Below are positions 42,352 to 50,961 of a stretch of 64,000 nucleotides of DNA, in pieces. Source of the DNA: Strigamia acuminata (Eukaryota; Arthropoda; Chilopoda; Geophilomorpha; Linotaeniidae). Below the pieces are notes generated by a model. The model did no database searches and was not told where the DNA came from. It was given only the letters and a program-made list of their open reading frames with translations. The position numbers and the translations under genes were made by a program. Each line of letters starts with the position of its first letter. The first letter of the stretch is position 1. Location: assembly GCA_949358305.1 (NCBI GenBank), contig OX442315.1, forward strand, positions 33,568,427 to 33,632,426, read 5' to 3'.

Positions 42352-43564
42352 TGTAGTAATCCCGGCCTATTCTTAATAAAACCTCACTCAAATTATCAAA
42401 AATAAGCTGTGGAAATTACTCAATGCCCCGACGGGTCTTATATTTTAAACTCAAATAAATAACTAATACTTCTAACTGACTAAGTAATTAAATTCAACTT
42501 CTATCACAACAATTGATTTACTCAATACGCGATTGAGGAAATCAACATGAATAAAACAAACTTGTTATTAAAAACACACATTCACATTTATTCTAACTTG
42601 AATAAATTACTATTATCAATTAAAACGCTTTACAATAAAAACTCTGAATGATTAAAATGCTAAAATTATACATAAACTATTAATAATTTAAATGGAAAGG
42701 AAAAGTAAAATGACGACGTGGCTGACTTCGGCACGATTGCGCGACGTTTTCGTCCGATCTTCGGTCGAAATACGTCTCTTCGACACTTACGATTCGTTTC
42801 TGCGATGGAATTCGCTCGTGTACGGCGAATTCTCTCCCAACAGCACTCGATGAATCACCGAACAAATTCGGATATTTTCGTGAACTCTTTCACTTCATAC
42901 AACACCGAACAATTCGGTTTCACCTTCTTTACGCTGGTTCGAATGGCGGCGAAATAGGATTTCGCCGTAGTTCGAATGGCGTGACTTCTCCTTCAACACA
43001 GGCGGTTCGGATGGCGATACTTCTCGTAGTCCGAATGACCTCGACTTCTCCGTGGCGGTTCGAATAGCGGCGATGGCTCGTCGCGGTTCGAATGGCCTTA
43101 ACTTCTCTCCTCGAGTGGTTCCAATGGCGGCGGTGGTCCCGACGTGGTTGGAATGGCTCGGCGCCGAATTATTTCGGCAATGTTGTCTCGCTGGTCCGTA
43201 AATGGAGCAGCAAGGCGAAATCCCGTGGTGAATTAGTTGATTCACACAGGAAAGGAGTCCAAAACTCAAATGGAATGACCGTGACTTTACAGGAATTTTG
43301 TTGGTTTTCAAGCAAAGTTTCTAGGTGTTTTCGTTTCAAGTTTTCAATTTAGACTGAAGATTTCAGCAAGTTTTCCTGGTTGGCAGGAAATACTTCCTGC
43401 CTCCCAGCTGTCTGGCTTGGTTACCCTGGTAACCCACCCCAGACAAGAACTTGCTGCAACCTTCTTATTTTTTATGCCACATAAAATAATGCCAATTCTC
43501 AGCTTAAATCTTTTCCTGTAAATTAAAGTCATTTCCTTCCGGTTGGTGACCACCGGCCACCACA
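42352..43564 (-). repeat. Gypsy 5' LTR
   Basis: The promoter-bearing LTR for the minus-strand element. Same length and ends as 21,564-22,776. Carries the same ggttcgaatggc array (about 42,935-43,163). Confidence 0.95.
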
Positions 43565-43680
43565 CAGTAACAAAATAAAACTCCTTTTACCCCCAACCCG
43601 ATCATTTTTTTATCTCATGCAAAAAAAAATCTAATTTAGGAAAATGATTCTACTCTTGAACTATTTCCTAAATATCACTT

Positions 43681-43884
43681 CTATGGCTTTTCTCCAGTAT
43701 AAGTAGCAAAATATTTTTTAAATACCTTTTCTGACCGTAGAAATAAGGACAAAGATGGCGCTTCAATGCTTGTTCTTCCGAATGAATTGTTAAAGGACAC
43801 CGCGGTTCCTTGGACAGGCATGTGGAACTGATAGATCCAGCAAACTATAAAAAAAACCATAAAAAGTAATTTTTTCAAATACAA
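43681..43884 (-). pseudogene. Zinc-finger remnant in unit 1
   Basis: A minus-strand frame ends in FATYTGEKP, the tail of a finger plus linker. The upstream part (MVFFIVCWIYQFHMPVQGT) is conserved in the sister copy at 46,792-46,977 but is not finger sequence. It is a fused relic, not a gene I can support. Confidence 0.5.
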
Positions 43885-45025
43885 ACTTCAGTTCCGTTAT
43901 ATCTTACCTTGCAAAAAGACCAGATGATTTTTCTCAACTGCAAAAGCGCGAGGTGAGTCGTAGTTTGTCGTAGCTTCGTCCCTTCGTCCCAAAAATGGAA
44001 CACAACCAATGGAGGGGGTTAGGGGAAGGGCATTGTGATGACGACCTTGGGAATACAAAAGATGGTATTTTGCAATGACCCAATTTTTGTAGTAAACGAT
44101 GAAGAGATAGGAAATAAAATAAAATCAACTTCTTAAATTTAATCCATCTTTTTTCTTTAATTTTGGTGCGAATATTGTGGATAGAAGAAAGATTTTAATG
44201 ACTATTAACAATATCAAAATCTAAATCATAAAAATGAATAAAAGATGTTTTAAAATTGAAAATTAAGCAAGAAATATATATTTTATTTTGCATAAAAGAT
44301 AAATCGAAACAAACGTTCAGTTTTCAGAAAAATACAAAAATGAAACACAAAAATAAAGCATTTTTACAGACATCTGATCAACGGATTGATGTCAATTAAT
44401 CAAACGGACAATTAAGCAGATATTAATTAAACGAGTGAAAATTAAATAAGATAATTTATTTTTTGAAATTTTAGAATTTTTTTTAAAATTGCGGAATGAC
44501 TGGTTTATGAAACGATACTAAAATTATTACGATATATCGATGAAAAACGGTTACGAATCTGATTACCGGTAATTTCATCCGTTTAATTATTCGGCCTGCT
44601 TTTGTGCAGATTTGTCATCTCAGACCAACAAAAATAAACATCCTAAAATTAAAATAAATCAAATGTAACTAAACAAAGTTTAATGAATTTTTCTGAATTT
44701 CTAACCTCTCGGAATAGAGAAACAAATAAAAAAATCAAATCGAATAACTGCATTCAAAAAAGTCGTGATGTGATCTGTGTTCTACGTGTTTATTTTTCTG
44801 TTTTGTGATGTTAAAAAATATAAAAACAAAAAGGTTAACACGAAAAACCCTTAAAAATCCAACTTTTTGAACGAAGTTAAAGGTTCAATCAAACTGCAAT
44901 CGAAATATAATAAAAAAAATAACAAAATATAAATTTCAAAAATTAATAACATTAATCTAATAAAAATGCAGTTAGCAAAATATACAATCACAACACGTTT
45001 TTATTTTATGGAAACAAACAAATTT
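43885..45025. other. AT-rich spacer of zinc-finger unit 1
   Basis: No gene seen. It is duplicated at about 46,978-47,867 plus 50,460-50,720, where the sister copy is split by a copia insertion. Confidence 0.6.
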
Positions 45026-45976
45026 TCATTTTTTTACATTTTTGTTATGCTTTGATAAATGTTTTTTCAAAGTATTACAATGCGCACAGGAATAAGTGCA
45101 AAGATGGCACTTGAATCGCTTTTCTCCTGCATGCATTGCAATATGACGTTTAAAATTTCCACTTTCAACACAGGAATAAGCACATAAATGACACTTGAAT
45201 GGCTTTTCACCTGTATGAGTTACAATATGCTTTTTTAAATTTCCACTTCGACTACAAGAATAATCACATAAATGGCACTTAAATGATTTTTCACCTGTAT
45301 GAGTTGCAATATGACGTTTTAAATTTCCACTTTCAATACAAGAATAAGCACATAAATGACACTTGAATCGTTTTTCACCTGTATGAGTTGCAATATGGTT
45401 TTTTAAATTCCCACTTATAACACAGGAAAAATCACATAAATGACACTTGAATGATTTTTCACCTGTATGAGTTGCAAAATGTGTTTTTAAACTTTCATTT
45501 TGACTACAGGTATAAGCACATAAATGACACTTGAATGGCTTCCCACCTGTATGAGTTACAATATGCTTTTTTAAATGTCCACTTTGACTACAAGAATAAT
45601 CACATAAATGGCACTTAAATGATTTTTCACCTGTGTGAATTGCAAGATGGTTTTTTAAATTTCTACTTTCAATACAGGAATAAGCACATAAATGACACTT
45701 CAATGGTTTTTCACCTGTATGAGTTGCAATATGGTTTTTTAAATTTCCATTTCGAAAACAAGAATAATCACATAAATGGCACTTGTATGGTTTTTCCCCT
45801 GTGTGAGTTCGCATATGGACAACTAATTGATGTTTAAGCCTAAAAGAAATTGAACAAACTTGGCATTTGAAGGGTTTTTCACCAGTATGTATAAGCATGT
45901 GATTCTTCAAAAGTGAATAAATTGAACACGAATAATCACACAGATTGCAACTGTAACGCTCTTGTTTCCTCTTCAT
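45026..45976 (-). CDS. C2H2 zinc-finger protein B (11 fingers)
   Basis: Intron-less minus-strand frame. The start is taken at MKRKQERYSC (45,976), shared with genes A and C; the open frame continues 24 codons upstream. Eleven C2H2 fingers with TGEKPFKCHLC linkers follow, and the protein ends SKHNKNVKK. Finger 1 (YSCNLCDYSCSIYSLLKNH) and finger 2 (FKCQVCSISFRLKHQLVVH) are the conserved leading pair of the family. Later fingers differ mainly at helix residues (ESGNLKR, QSGHLKK, QNESLKT). One linker reads TGGKPFKC and the last finger helix is AHCNTLKK. No effector domain is visible. Expected nuclear DNA-binding protein of unknown target. All cysteines and histidines of the fingers appear present, so it looks intact. 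Confidence 0.87.
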   Translation of the reverse strand: MKRKQERYSCNLCDYSCSIYSLLKNHMLIHTGEKPFKCQVCSISFRLKHQLVVHMRTHTGEKPYKCHLCDYSCFRNGNLKNHIATHTGEKPLKCHLCAYSCIESRNLKNHLAIHTGEKSFKCHLCDYSCSQSGHLKKHIVTHTGGKPFKCHLCAYTCSQNESLKTHFATHTGEKSFKCHLCDFSCVISGNLKNHIATHTGEKRFKCHLCAYSCIESGNLKRHIATHTGEKSFKCHLCDYSCSRSGNLKKHIVTHTGEKPFKCHLCAYSCVESGNFKRHIAMHAGEKRFKCHLCTYSCAHCNTLKKHLSKHNKNVKK

Positions 45977-46048
45977 TTTGAATATTAACGAGACTCCAAG
46001 CTCCGTGTATAAAACGTTTGCTTCGTAAACTGGCAGATAGGATATCAC

Positions 46049-46429
46049 TTAATCACATCGAAAATAAACATTCTGAAATTAAAAGAATTCAAATATTATT
46101 GGTTCATTTTATCAGCAAGTAGTCAAGTGAAAAGTGCATTTTTCTCCCAAATCTCTAGCAAATACCAAGCAAAAATAAATTTTTTCCTGAATCCAACTAC
46201 TGGGTCACTAATGATATTTCCAAACATTTATAACACTGATTTCTTCTCTTTGACCCTAGCAGGTATCCAGGCGGGTATCCCAGAGGTTTCAGCTATTCCC
46301 ATTTCTCACAAAAAATCTGTTATAATATTCAAGTTGTTGGACCGGACCACTTTCAATATTTTCTGGATAAGCAACTATTTCATAAATGACACTTACGATA
46401 AATGGTTTTTTCTCTTATGTAAGTAAGTT
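46049..46429. other. Upstream flank of zinc-finger gene B
   Basis: Contains the family 5' segment (gataggatatcacttaatca, then ctgaaattaaaagaattcaa), also seen upstream of genes A (18,650-18,715) and C (51,970-52,030). It may hold the promoter and 5' UTR. The plus-strand frame 46,127-46,426 is not recognised. Confidence 0.5.
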
Positions 46430-46660
46430 GTTAATGTCTTTTAAAAACCTTTTCTGAACGCAGGAATAAGCACATAAATGACACGTGAATGGGTTTGTTC
46501 TCGTGTGAGATTGCGTATGGACAACCAGCATCACTTTAGTGTTTAGACCTAAAGGAAATCAAACACACTTGGCATTTGAAGGGTTTTGAATCAACGTGGA
46601 TCAGCTTGGGTGTTTACAAACACGAATAAAATGAACGCGAATAATCACACCCACTGTATT
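46430..46660 (-). pseudogene. Zinc-finger pseudogene between units 1 and 2
   Basis: The minus strand carries the leading fingers of the family (complement of cacacttggcatttgaaggg, the KCQVC region, and of gcgaataatcacac, the NLCDYS region) with indels and lost linker residues. No open frame survives. Confidence 0.7.
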
Positions 46661-46791
46661 TTTTTTGCCATTTTCCTAATAAGTGACAAAATAAAACTTC
46701 CTTTACCCCCAACCCGATCATTTTTTTATCCCAAGCAAAAAAAAAATCTAATTTAGAAAAATGATTCTACTCTTGAACTATTTCATAAATA

Positions 46792-46977
46792 TCACTTCAA
46801 TGGCTTTTCTACAGTACGAGTTGCAAAAATTTTTTTAAATACCTTTTCTGACCGTAGAAATAAGGACAAAGATGGCGCTTCAATGCTTGTTTTTCCGAAT
46901 GAATTGTTAAAGGACACCGTGGTTCCTTGGACGGGCATGTGGAACTGATAGATCCGGCAAACTATAAAAAAGACCAT
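46792..46977 (-). pseudogene. Zinc-finger remnant in unit 2
   Basis: Sister of 43,681-43,884. It ends FATRTVEKPLK, a decayed linker, with the same MVFFIVCRIYQFHMPVQGT head. Confidence 0.45.
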
Positions 46978-47867
46978 AAAAAGTAATTTTTACAAATACA
47001 AACTTCAGTAACGTTATATCTTACCTCAATTCTTGCAAAAAGACCAAATGATTTTTCTCCACTGCAAAAGCGCGAGGTGAGTCGTAGCTTCGTCCCAAAA
47101 ATGGAACACAAACAATGGAGGGGATTAGGGGAAGGGCATTGTGATGACGACCTTGGGAATAGTAAACATGGTATTTTGCAATGACCCAATTTTTGTAGTA
47201 AACAATGAAGAGATAGCAAATAAATTAAAATCAACTTCTTAAATTTAATCCATCTTTTTTCTTCCATTTTGGTGCGAATATTGTGGATGGAAGAAAGATT
47301 TTAATGACTATTAACAATATCAAAATCTAAATCTTAAAAATGAATAAAAGATGTTTTAAAATTGAAAATTAAGAGAAATATATATCATTTTATTTTGCGT
47401 AAAAGATAAATCGAAACAAACGTTCAGTTTTCAGAAAAATACAAAAATGAAACACAAAAATGAAGCATTTTTACAGACATCTGAACAACGGATTGATGTC
47501 AATTAATCAAACGGACAATTAAACAGACATTAATTAAACGAGTGAAAAATAAATAAGATAATTTATTTTTTAAATTTTTAGAATTTTTTTAAAATTACGG
47601 AATGACTGGTTTATGAAACGATACTAAAATTATTACGATATATCGATGAAAAACGGTTACGAATCTGATTAATTTCATCCGTTTGATTATTTGGCCAGTT
47701 AAATTGCCTGCTTTTGTGCAGATTTGTCATCTCAGACCAACAAAAATAAACATCCTGAAATTAAAATAAATCAAATGTAACTAAACAAAGTTTTCTGAAT
47801 TTGTGACCTCTCAGAATAGAGAAACAAATAAAAAAATCGAATAACTGCACTCAAAAAAGTCGTGTTT
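46978..47867. other. AT-rich spacer of unit 2, left of the copia insertion
   Basis: No gene seen; duplicates the unit 1 spacer. Confidence 0.5.
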
Positions 47868-48073
47868 TGTTGGTTTTGAGTGCCCAGTCTTCACGCCAGG
47901 TGAACGTTTCACCTGCGCACCCACGACGTCCAGATGACGTACTTGGCGTAAACCAATCAGGGTTGAGCGCACCTGTATATAATGTGTTAGCAATTAGAAT
48001 AAAGTTAGTCATTTGCTGTTAAACCTAACCACGCGTCTTATCATTGTCCCAACCTTCGACACTAAAAACTACA
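47868..48073 (+). repeat. Short copia 5' LTR (206 bp)
   Basis: Starts TGTTGGTTTTGAG and ends AACTACA. Contains a TATA-like tgtaTATAATG and, downstream, AATAAAG, so promoter and polyadenylation signal are both present. Confidence 0.93.
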
Positions 48074-48102
48074 GGTTATGGGCCCAGCACGCTTCCACTG
48101 CG
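48074..48102 (+). promoter_or_regulatory. Primer-binding site complementary to the inside of initiator tRNA-Met
   Basis: Directly after the LTR stands GGTTATGGGCCCAGCACGC, continuing TTCCACTGCG. As recalled, animal initiator tRNA-Met is complementary to this over about 29 nt, from the D-arm region through the anticodon loop. Drosophila copia begins the same way (GGTTATGGGCCCAG) and is known to be primed by a cut 5' half of this tRNA. Confidence 0.85.
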
Positions 48103-48187
48103 GATAACATCGAGATTTGGGACGAAACGATCGAAGAAGTCAAAACGTTTTTGATACGAACCGTTTCGAGAAACAAAATCAGAAACG

Positions 48188-50116
48188 ATGGCGAATGCAG
48201 GCGGAATTTCGGCTAGAATCGAACCACTGGGGAAAGAAAACTACGATGCCTGGAAAGTCCAAATGGAAGCAATTTTGGGGAAGAACGATCTCTTAAAGTA
48301 CGCGGACGGAACATTGAAGCGACCAGAAGTTGATCCAAGCAACAATAACACCAAGAAAGCCGCCGAAAATTGGGACGTGAGAGACAGAAACACGAGATAC
48401 GATATTTTGCTACACGTAAAACAGTCGGAGATTCGATTGTTGAAAAACTGTAAAACCTCAAACGAATTATGGAGAAAATTGGACGAAATTTACGAAGCGA
48501 AAGGACCGGCAAATATGGGCATGTTGCTGAAACAAATTTGCGGAAACAAAATGGCTGAGAACGAAAACGTGCGTGACTATCTGAAGGGATTTTTTGAAGC
48601 GGTTGATAAGCTACTCGACATGGATATGGAAATCCATCCGACACTTACTGGGACGCTGCTGTTGCAAAGTTTGCCGAAATCATTCGATACGTTCAAGATC
48701 ACGATGGAATCGCGAGACACATTGCCGACGCTGGAAGCGCTAAAAGCTAAAATTATAGCCGCAGCAATTTCTCAAGAAAAAGATAAAGAAGAAGTATCCG
48801 ACGCAATGTTGGCCAAGAAATCGTTCCAAAAACGGAGGCAGCCGAAGAACGGCGACGATGAATCGGATTCTGATGAAAAGCCGACTTTCAAGTTCAAGTG
48901 CCACGGTTGCGGAAAAATCGGCCACAAAATCGCCGATTGCCGAAGTAAAAGCAAGAAGGAAAGCGCATCGAGAGCCGAGAAGTCCAAGTACGAATTATTT
49001 TTCTGCGAACAAAACGAGACAGCATTGAAATGCGAGAAGTCACGGCCGAGAAATTGGTGTTTGGACAGCGGCGCAAGTTCCCACATGTGCTCGAGCAATT
49101 CAACATTTTCAACGATCGAATTCCTGAAGAACCAGAAATTGAATTTGGCCAGTAAAGCGAGTACGAACATCGACGGAAAAGGAACCGCGAAAATCGTCGT
49201 CAAAACTGGAGACGGAAATATGAAGTTGGATTTGACGGAGACTCTCTTGGTACGGGATTTGCGAACGAATTTGATGTCAGTCGGAAAGATCACAGAGCGG
49301 GGACACAAGGTGATTTTTGACAATAAATCAGCAGAAATAATAAGCCCGAAGGGAGAAATCGTATTCACCGCCGAAAAAAGAAACGGATTATATTACATCG
49401 TCGACAAGACCGAGGATGCTGCGACCGCAATGGAAATCGAAGTCAGAACCGGGAACATGAAGACCGAAAAAGCAAGTACGGAAGTCAAGAAGACAAGAAC
49501 CGAGAACAAGAAAACAGCTGCGGAAGTCAAGAAGACGAGAACCGAGAACAAGAAAACAGCTGCGGAAGTCAAGAAGACGAGAGCCGAAAACAAGAAAACA
49601 GCTGCGGAAGTCAAGAAGACTAGAACCGAGAACGTAAAAATTCGCGAATGGCACGAGAAGCTCGAATACGAATCAATTTTGAAGAAACTGAAAAACGACT
49701 TTGCAGAACAGATAAGTCAAACATTAATGGAAATGGCGCAATATATGATTTTGCAGCCGAGTGAGGAATCAAGTGTGGAACTAGACAAGAACGAGAACGA
49801 AGTCAAAATTTCCGAGAACGAGAGCGAAGCCGAAATTTCCGAGAACGAGAGCGAAGCCGAAATTTCCGAGAACGAGAACGAAGTTGAAATTTCCGAGAAC
49901 GAGAACGAAGTAGAAATTTTCGAGAACGAGACGGAACAAGGGGAAGTCGAAATCAAGATCAATGATGAAGTCGAGAACGAGACTGAACAAGGGGAAGTCG
50001 AAACTCTCCAGATCAAAAACGTACGAGCGCCTCCGCGACAATCTTCGAGAACTCGGAGGCTGTATTCAAATCGAAATGGAAAACCACCAGGAAGAATTCG
50101 ATATGAAGAGTATTAA
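48188..50116 (+). CDS. gag: Truncated copia Gag-protease protein
   Basis: 642 codons from ATG GCG AAT GCA. Residues 1-210 are copia-type Gag (LGKENYDAWKVQMEAILGKN). A CCHC knuckle CHGCGKIGHKIADC lies near 237-250, and an aspartic protease with WCLDSGASSHMC near 282-293. After GLYYIVDK come four ~14-residue repeats of VKKTRTENKKTAAE (49,470-49,640), then a relic of the pre-integrase WH motif (REWHEKLEYESI). Integrase is missing. The chain continues with 10-residue acidic repeats (SENESEAEI, 49,790-49,930) and ends in an RQSSRTRRLYSNRN segment, which in full copia elements lies just before reverse transcriptase. RT and RNase H are missing. The frame is perfectly open despite two large deletions, which suggests selection or very recent origin. 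Confidence 0.88.
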   Translation: MANAGGISARIEPLGKENYDAWKVQMEAILGKNDLLKYADGTLKRPEVDPSNNNTKKAAENWDVRDRNTRYDILLHVKQSEIRLLKNCKTSNELWRKLDEIYEAKGPANMGMLLKQICGNKMAENENVRDYLKGFFEAVDKLLDMDMEIHPTLTGTLLLQSLPKSFDTFKITMESRDTLPTLEALKAKIIAAAISQEKDKEEVSDAMLAKKSFQKRRQPKNGDDESDSDEKPTFKFKCHGCGKIGHKIADCRSKSKKESASRAEKSKYELFFCEQNETALKCEKSRPRNWCLDSGASSHMCSSNSTFSTIEFLKNQKLNLASKASTNIDGKGTAKIVVKTGDGNMKLDLTETLLVRDLRTNLMSVGKITERGHKVIFDNKSAEIISPKGEIVFTAEKRNGLYYIVDKTEDAATAMEIEVRTGNMKTEKASTEVKKTRTENKKTAAEVKKTRTENKKTAAEVKKTRAENKKTAAEVKKTRTENVKIREWHEKLEYESILKKLKNDFAEQISQTLMEMAQYMILQPSEESSVELDKNENEVKISENESEAEISENESEAEISENENEVEISENENEVEIFENETEQGEVEIKINDEVENETEQGEVETLQIKNVRAPPRQSSRTRRLYSNRNGKPPGRIRYEEY

Positions 50117-50244
50117 TTAGTAAAACAAAATATTTGAATTGTTTGAGAAAAATATGTTTAATATTTGAATTGTTTAAGAAAAGTGTTTTTAATTATTTTA
50201 ACTTTTGAGATGTAAAAATGTTGGAATATGTGGTGACTGGCACT

Positions 50245-50253
50245 CAGGGGAAG
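50245..50253 (+). promoter_or_regulatory. Polypurine tract of the short copia element
   Basis: CAGGGGAAG immediately precedes the 3' LTR. Confidence 0.7.
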
Positions 50254-50459
50254 TGTTGGTTTTGAGTGCCCAGTCTTCACGCCAGGTGAACGTTTCACCT
50301 GCGCACCCACGACGTCCAGATGACGTACTTGGCGTAAACCAATCAGGGTTGAGCGCACCTGTATATAATGTGTTAGCAATTAGAATAAAGTTAGTCATTT
50401 GCTGTTAAACCTAACCACGCGTCTTATCATTGTCCCAACCTTCGACACTAAAAACTACA
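50254..50459 (+). repeat. Short copia 3' LTR (206 bp)
   Basis: Identical by eye to 47,868-48,073 at an offset of 2,386 bp. Confidence 0.93.
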
Positions 50460-50724
50460 TGTTTTATGTGTTTTTTCTGTTTTGTAATGTTAAATAATAT
50501 AAAAACAAAAAGGTAAACACGAAAAACCCTTAAAAAATCCCATTTTTTGAATGCAGCTAGTGGTTAAATAAAGTTAAAGGTTCAATCAAACTGCAATTGA
50601 AGTATGATACAAGGAATAACAAAATATAAATTTCAAAAACTAGTAACATAATCTAATAAAAACGCAGTTAGAAAAATATACAATCACAACACAAATTGAA
50701 ACAAATTTTCACTTTTTTACATTT

Positions 50725-50961
50725 TTGTTATGCTTTGATAAATGTTTTTTCAAAGTATTAGAATGCACACAGGAATAAGCGCAAAGATGGCACTTGAATC
50801 GCTTTTCTCCTGTATGCATTGCAATATGACGTTTAATATTTTCACTTTCAATACAAGAATAAGCACAAAAATGGAACTTGAATGGTTTTTATGCTGTATG
50901 GGTTTTTGAGTGTCTTTTTAAAGTCCGACTGTTACTACAGGAATAAACACAAAAATGTCAC
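50725..50961 (-). pseudogene. Cut-off 3' fingers of zinc-finger gene C
   Basis: Downstream of the gene C stop, the minus strand still encodes three more fingers in another frame, ending in the same SKHNKNVKK tail as gene B. A frameshift in the AAAAAAA run at the last linker (RGKKTI then stop) and a TAA in the next linker (HTA stop KPFK) separate them from the gene. They are therefore lost from the protein unless the gene is read differently. Confidence 0.75.

Larger units (their letters stand above)
21564..43564 (-). mobile_element. Gypsy (Ty3-type) LTR retrotransposon, interrupted by a copia insertion
   Basis: Two 1,213-bp LTRs (21,564-22,776 and 42,352-43,564) bound the element, and the 4-bp duplication CAGT flanks it (21,560-21,563 and 43,565-43,568). 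All genes read on the minus strand: gag (cut in two), pol (protease, reverse transcriptase, RNase H, integrase), a spacer and a large third ORF. Subtracting the nested element (7,178 bp plus its 5-bp duplication) leaves about 14.8 kb, unusually long for gypsy. I found only two base differences between the LTRs (near 22,013/42,801 and 22,144/42,932), so the insertion is recent. The pol and ORF3 frames are intact; gag is inactivated by the insertion. Confidence 0.95.
43567..46140. repeat. Zinc-finger duplication unit 1
   Basis: From aacaaaataaaact through gene B and its upstream flank, this segment is closely paralogous to 46,682-52,090: same finger remnant, same AT-rich 1.2-kb spacer (for example caacggattgatgtcaatta at 44,380 and 47,488), same zinc-finger gene and 5' flank. 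The gypsy 5' LTR abuts its left end. Confidence 0.8.
47868..50459 (+). mobile_element. Compact non-autonomous copia element (gag-protease only)
   Basis: 2,592 bp with 206-bp LTRs at 47,868-48,073 and 50,254-50,459 and the 5-bp duplication TGTTT (47,863-47,867 and 50,460-50,464). The LTRs look identical, so it is young. It keeps a long tRNA-complementary site, one intact Gag-protease frame and a purine tract, but integrase, reverse transcriptase and RNase H are absent. It must borrow those from an autonomous relative. Confidence 0.93.

Noticed and set aside
45619-45837. Plus-strand frame repeating FHLCELQ/FHLYELQ
   Set aside because: It is the reverse strand of the zinc-finger array; its repeats mirror the fingers.
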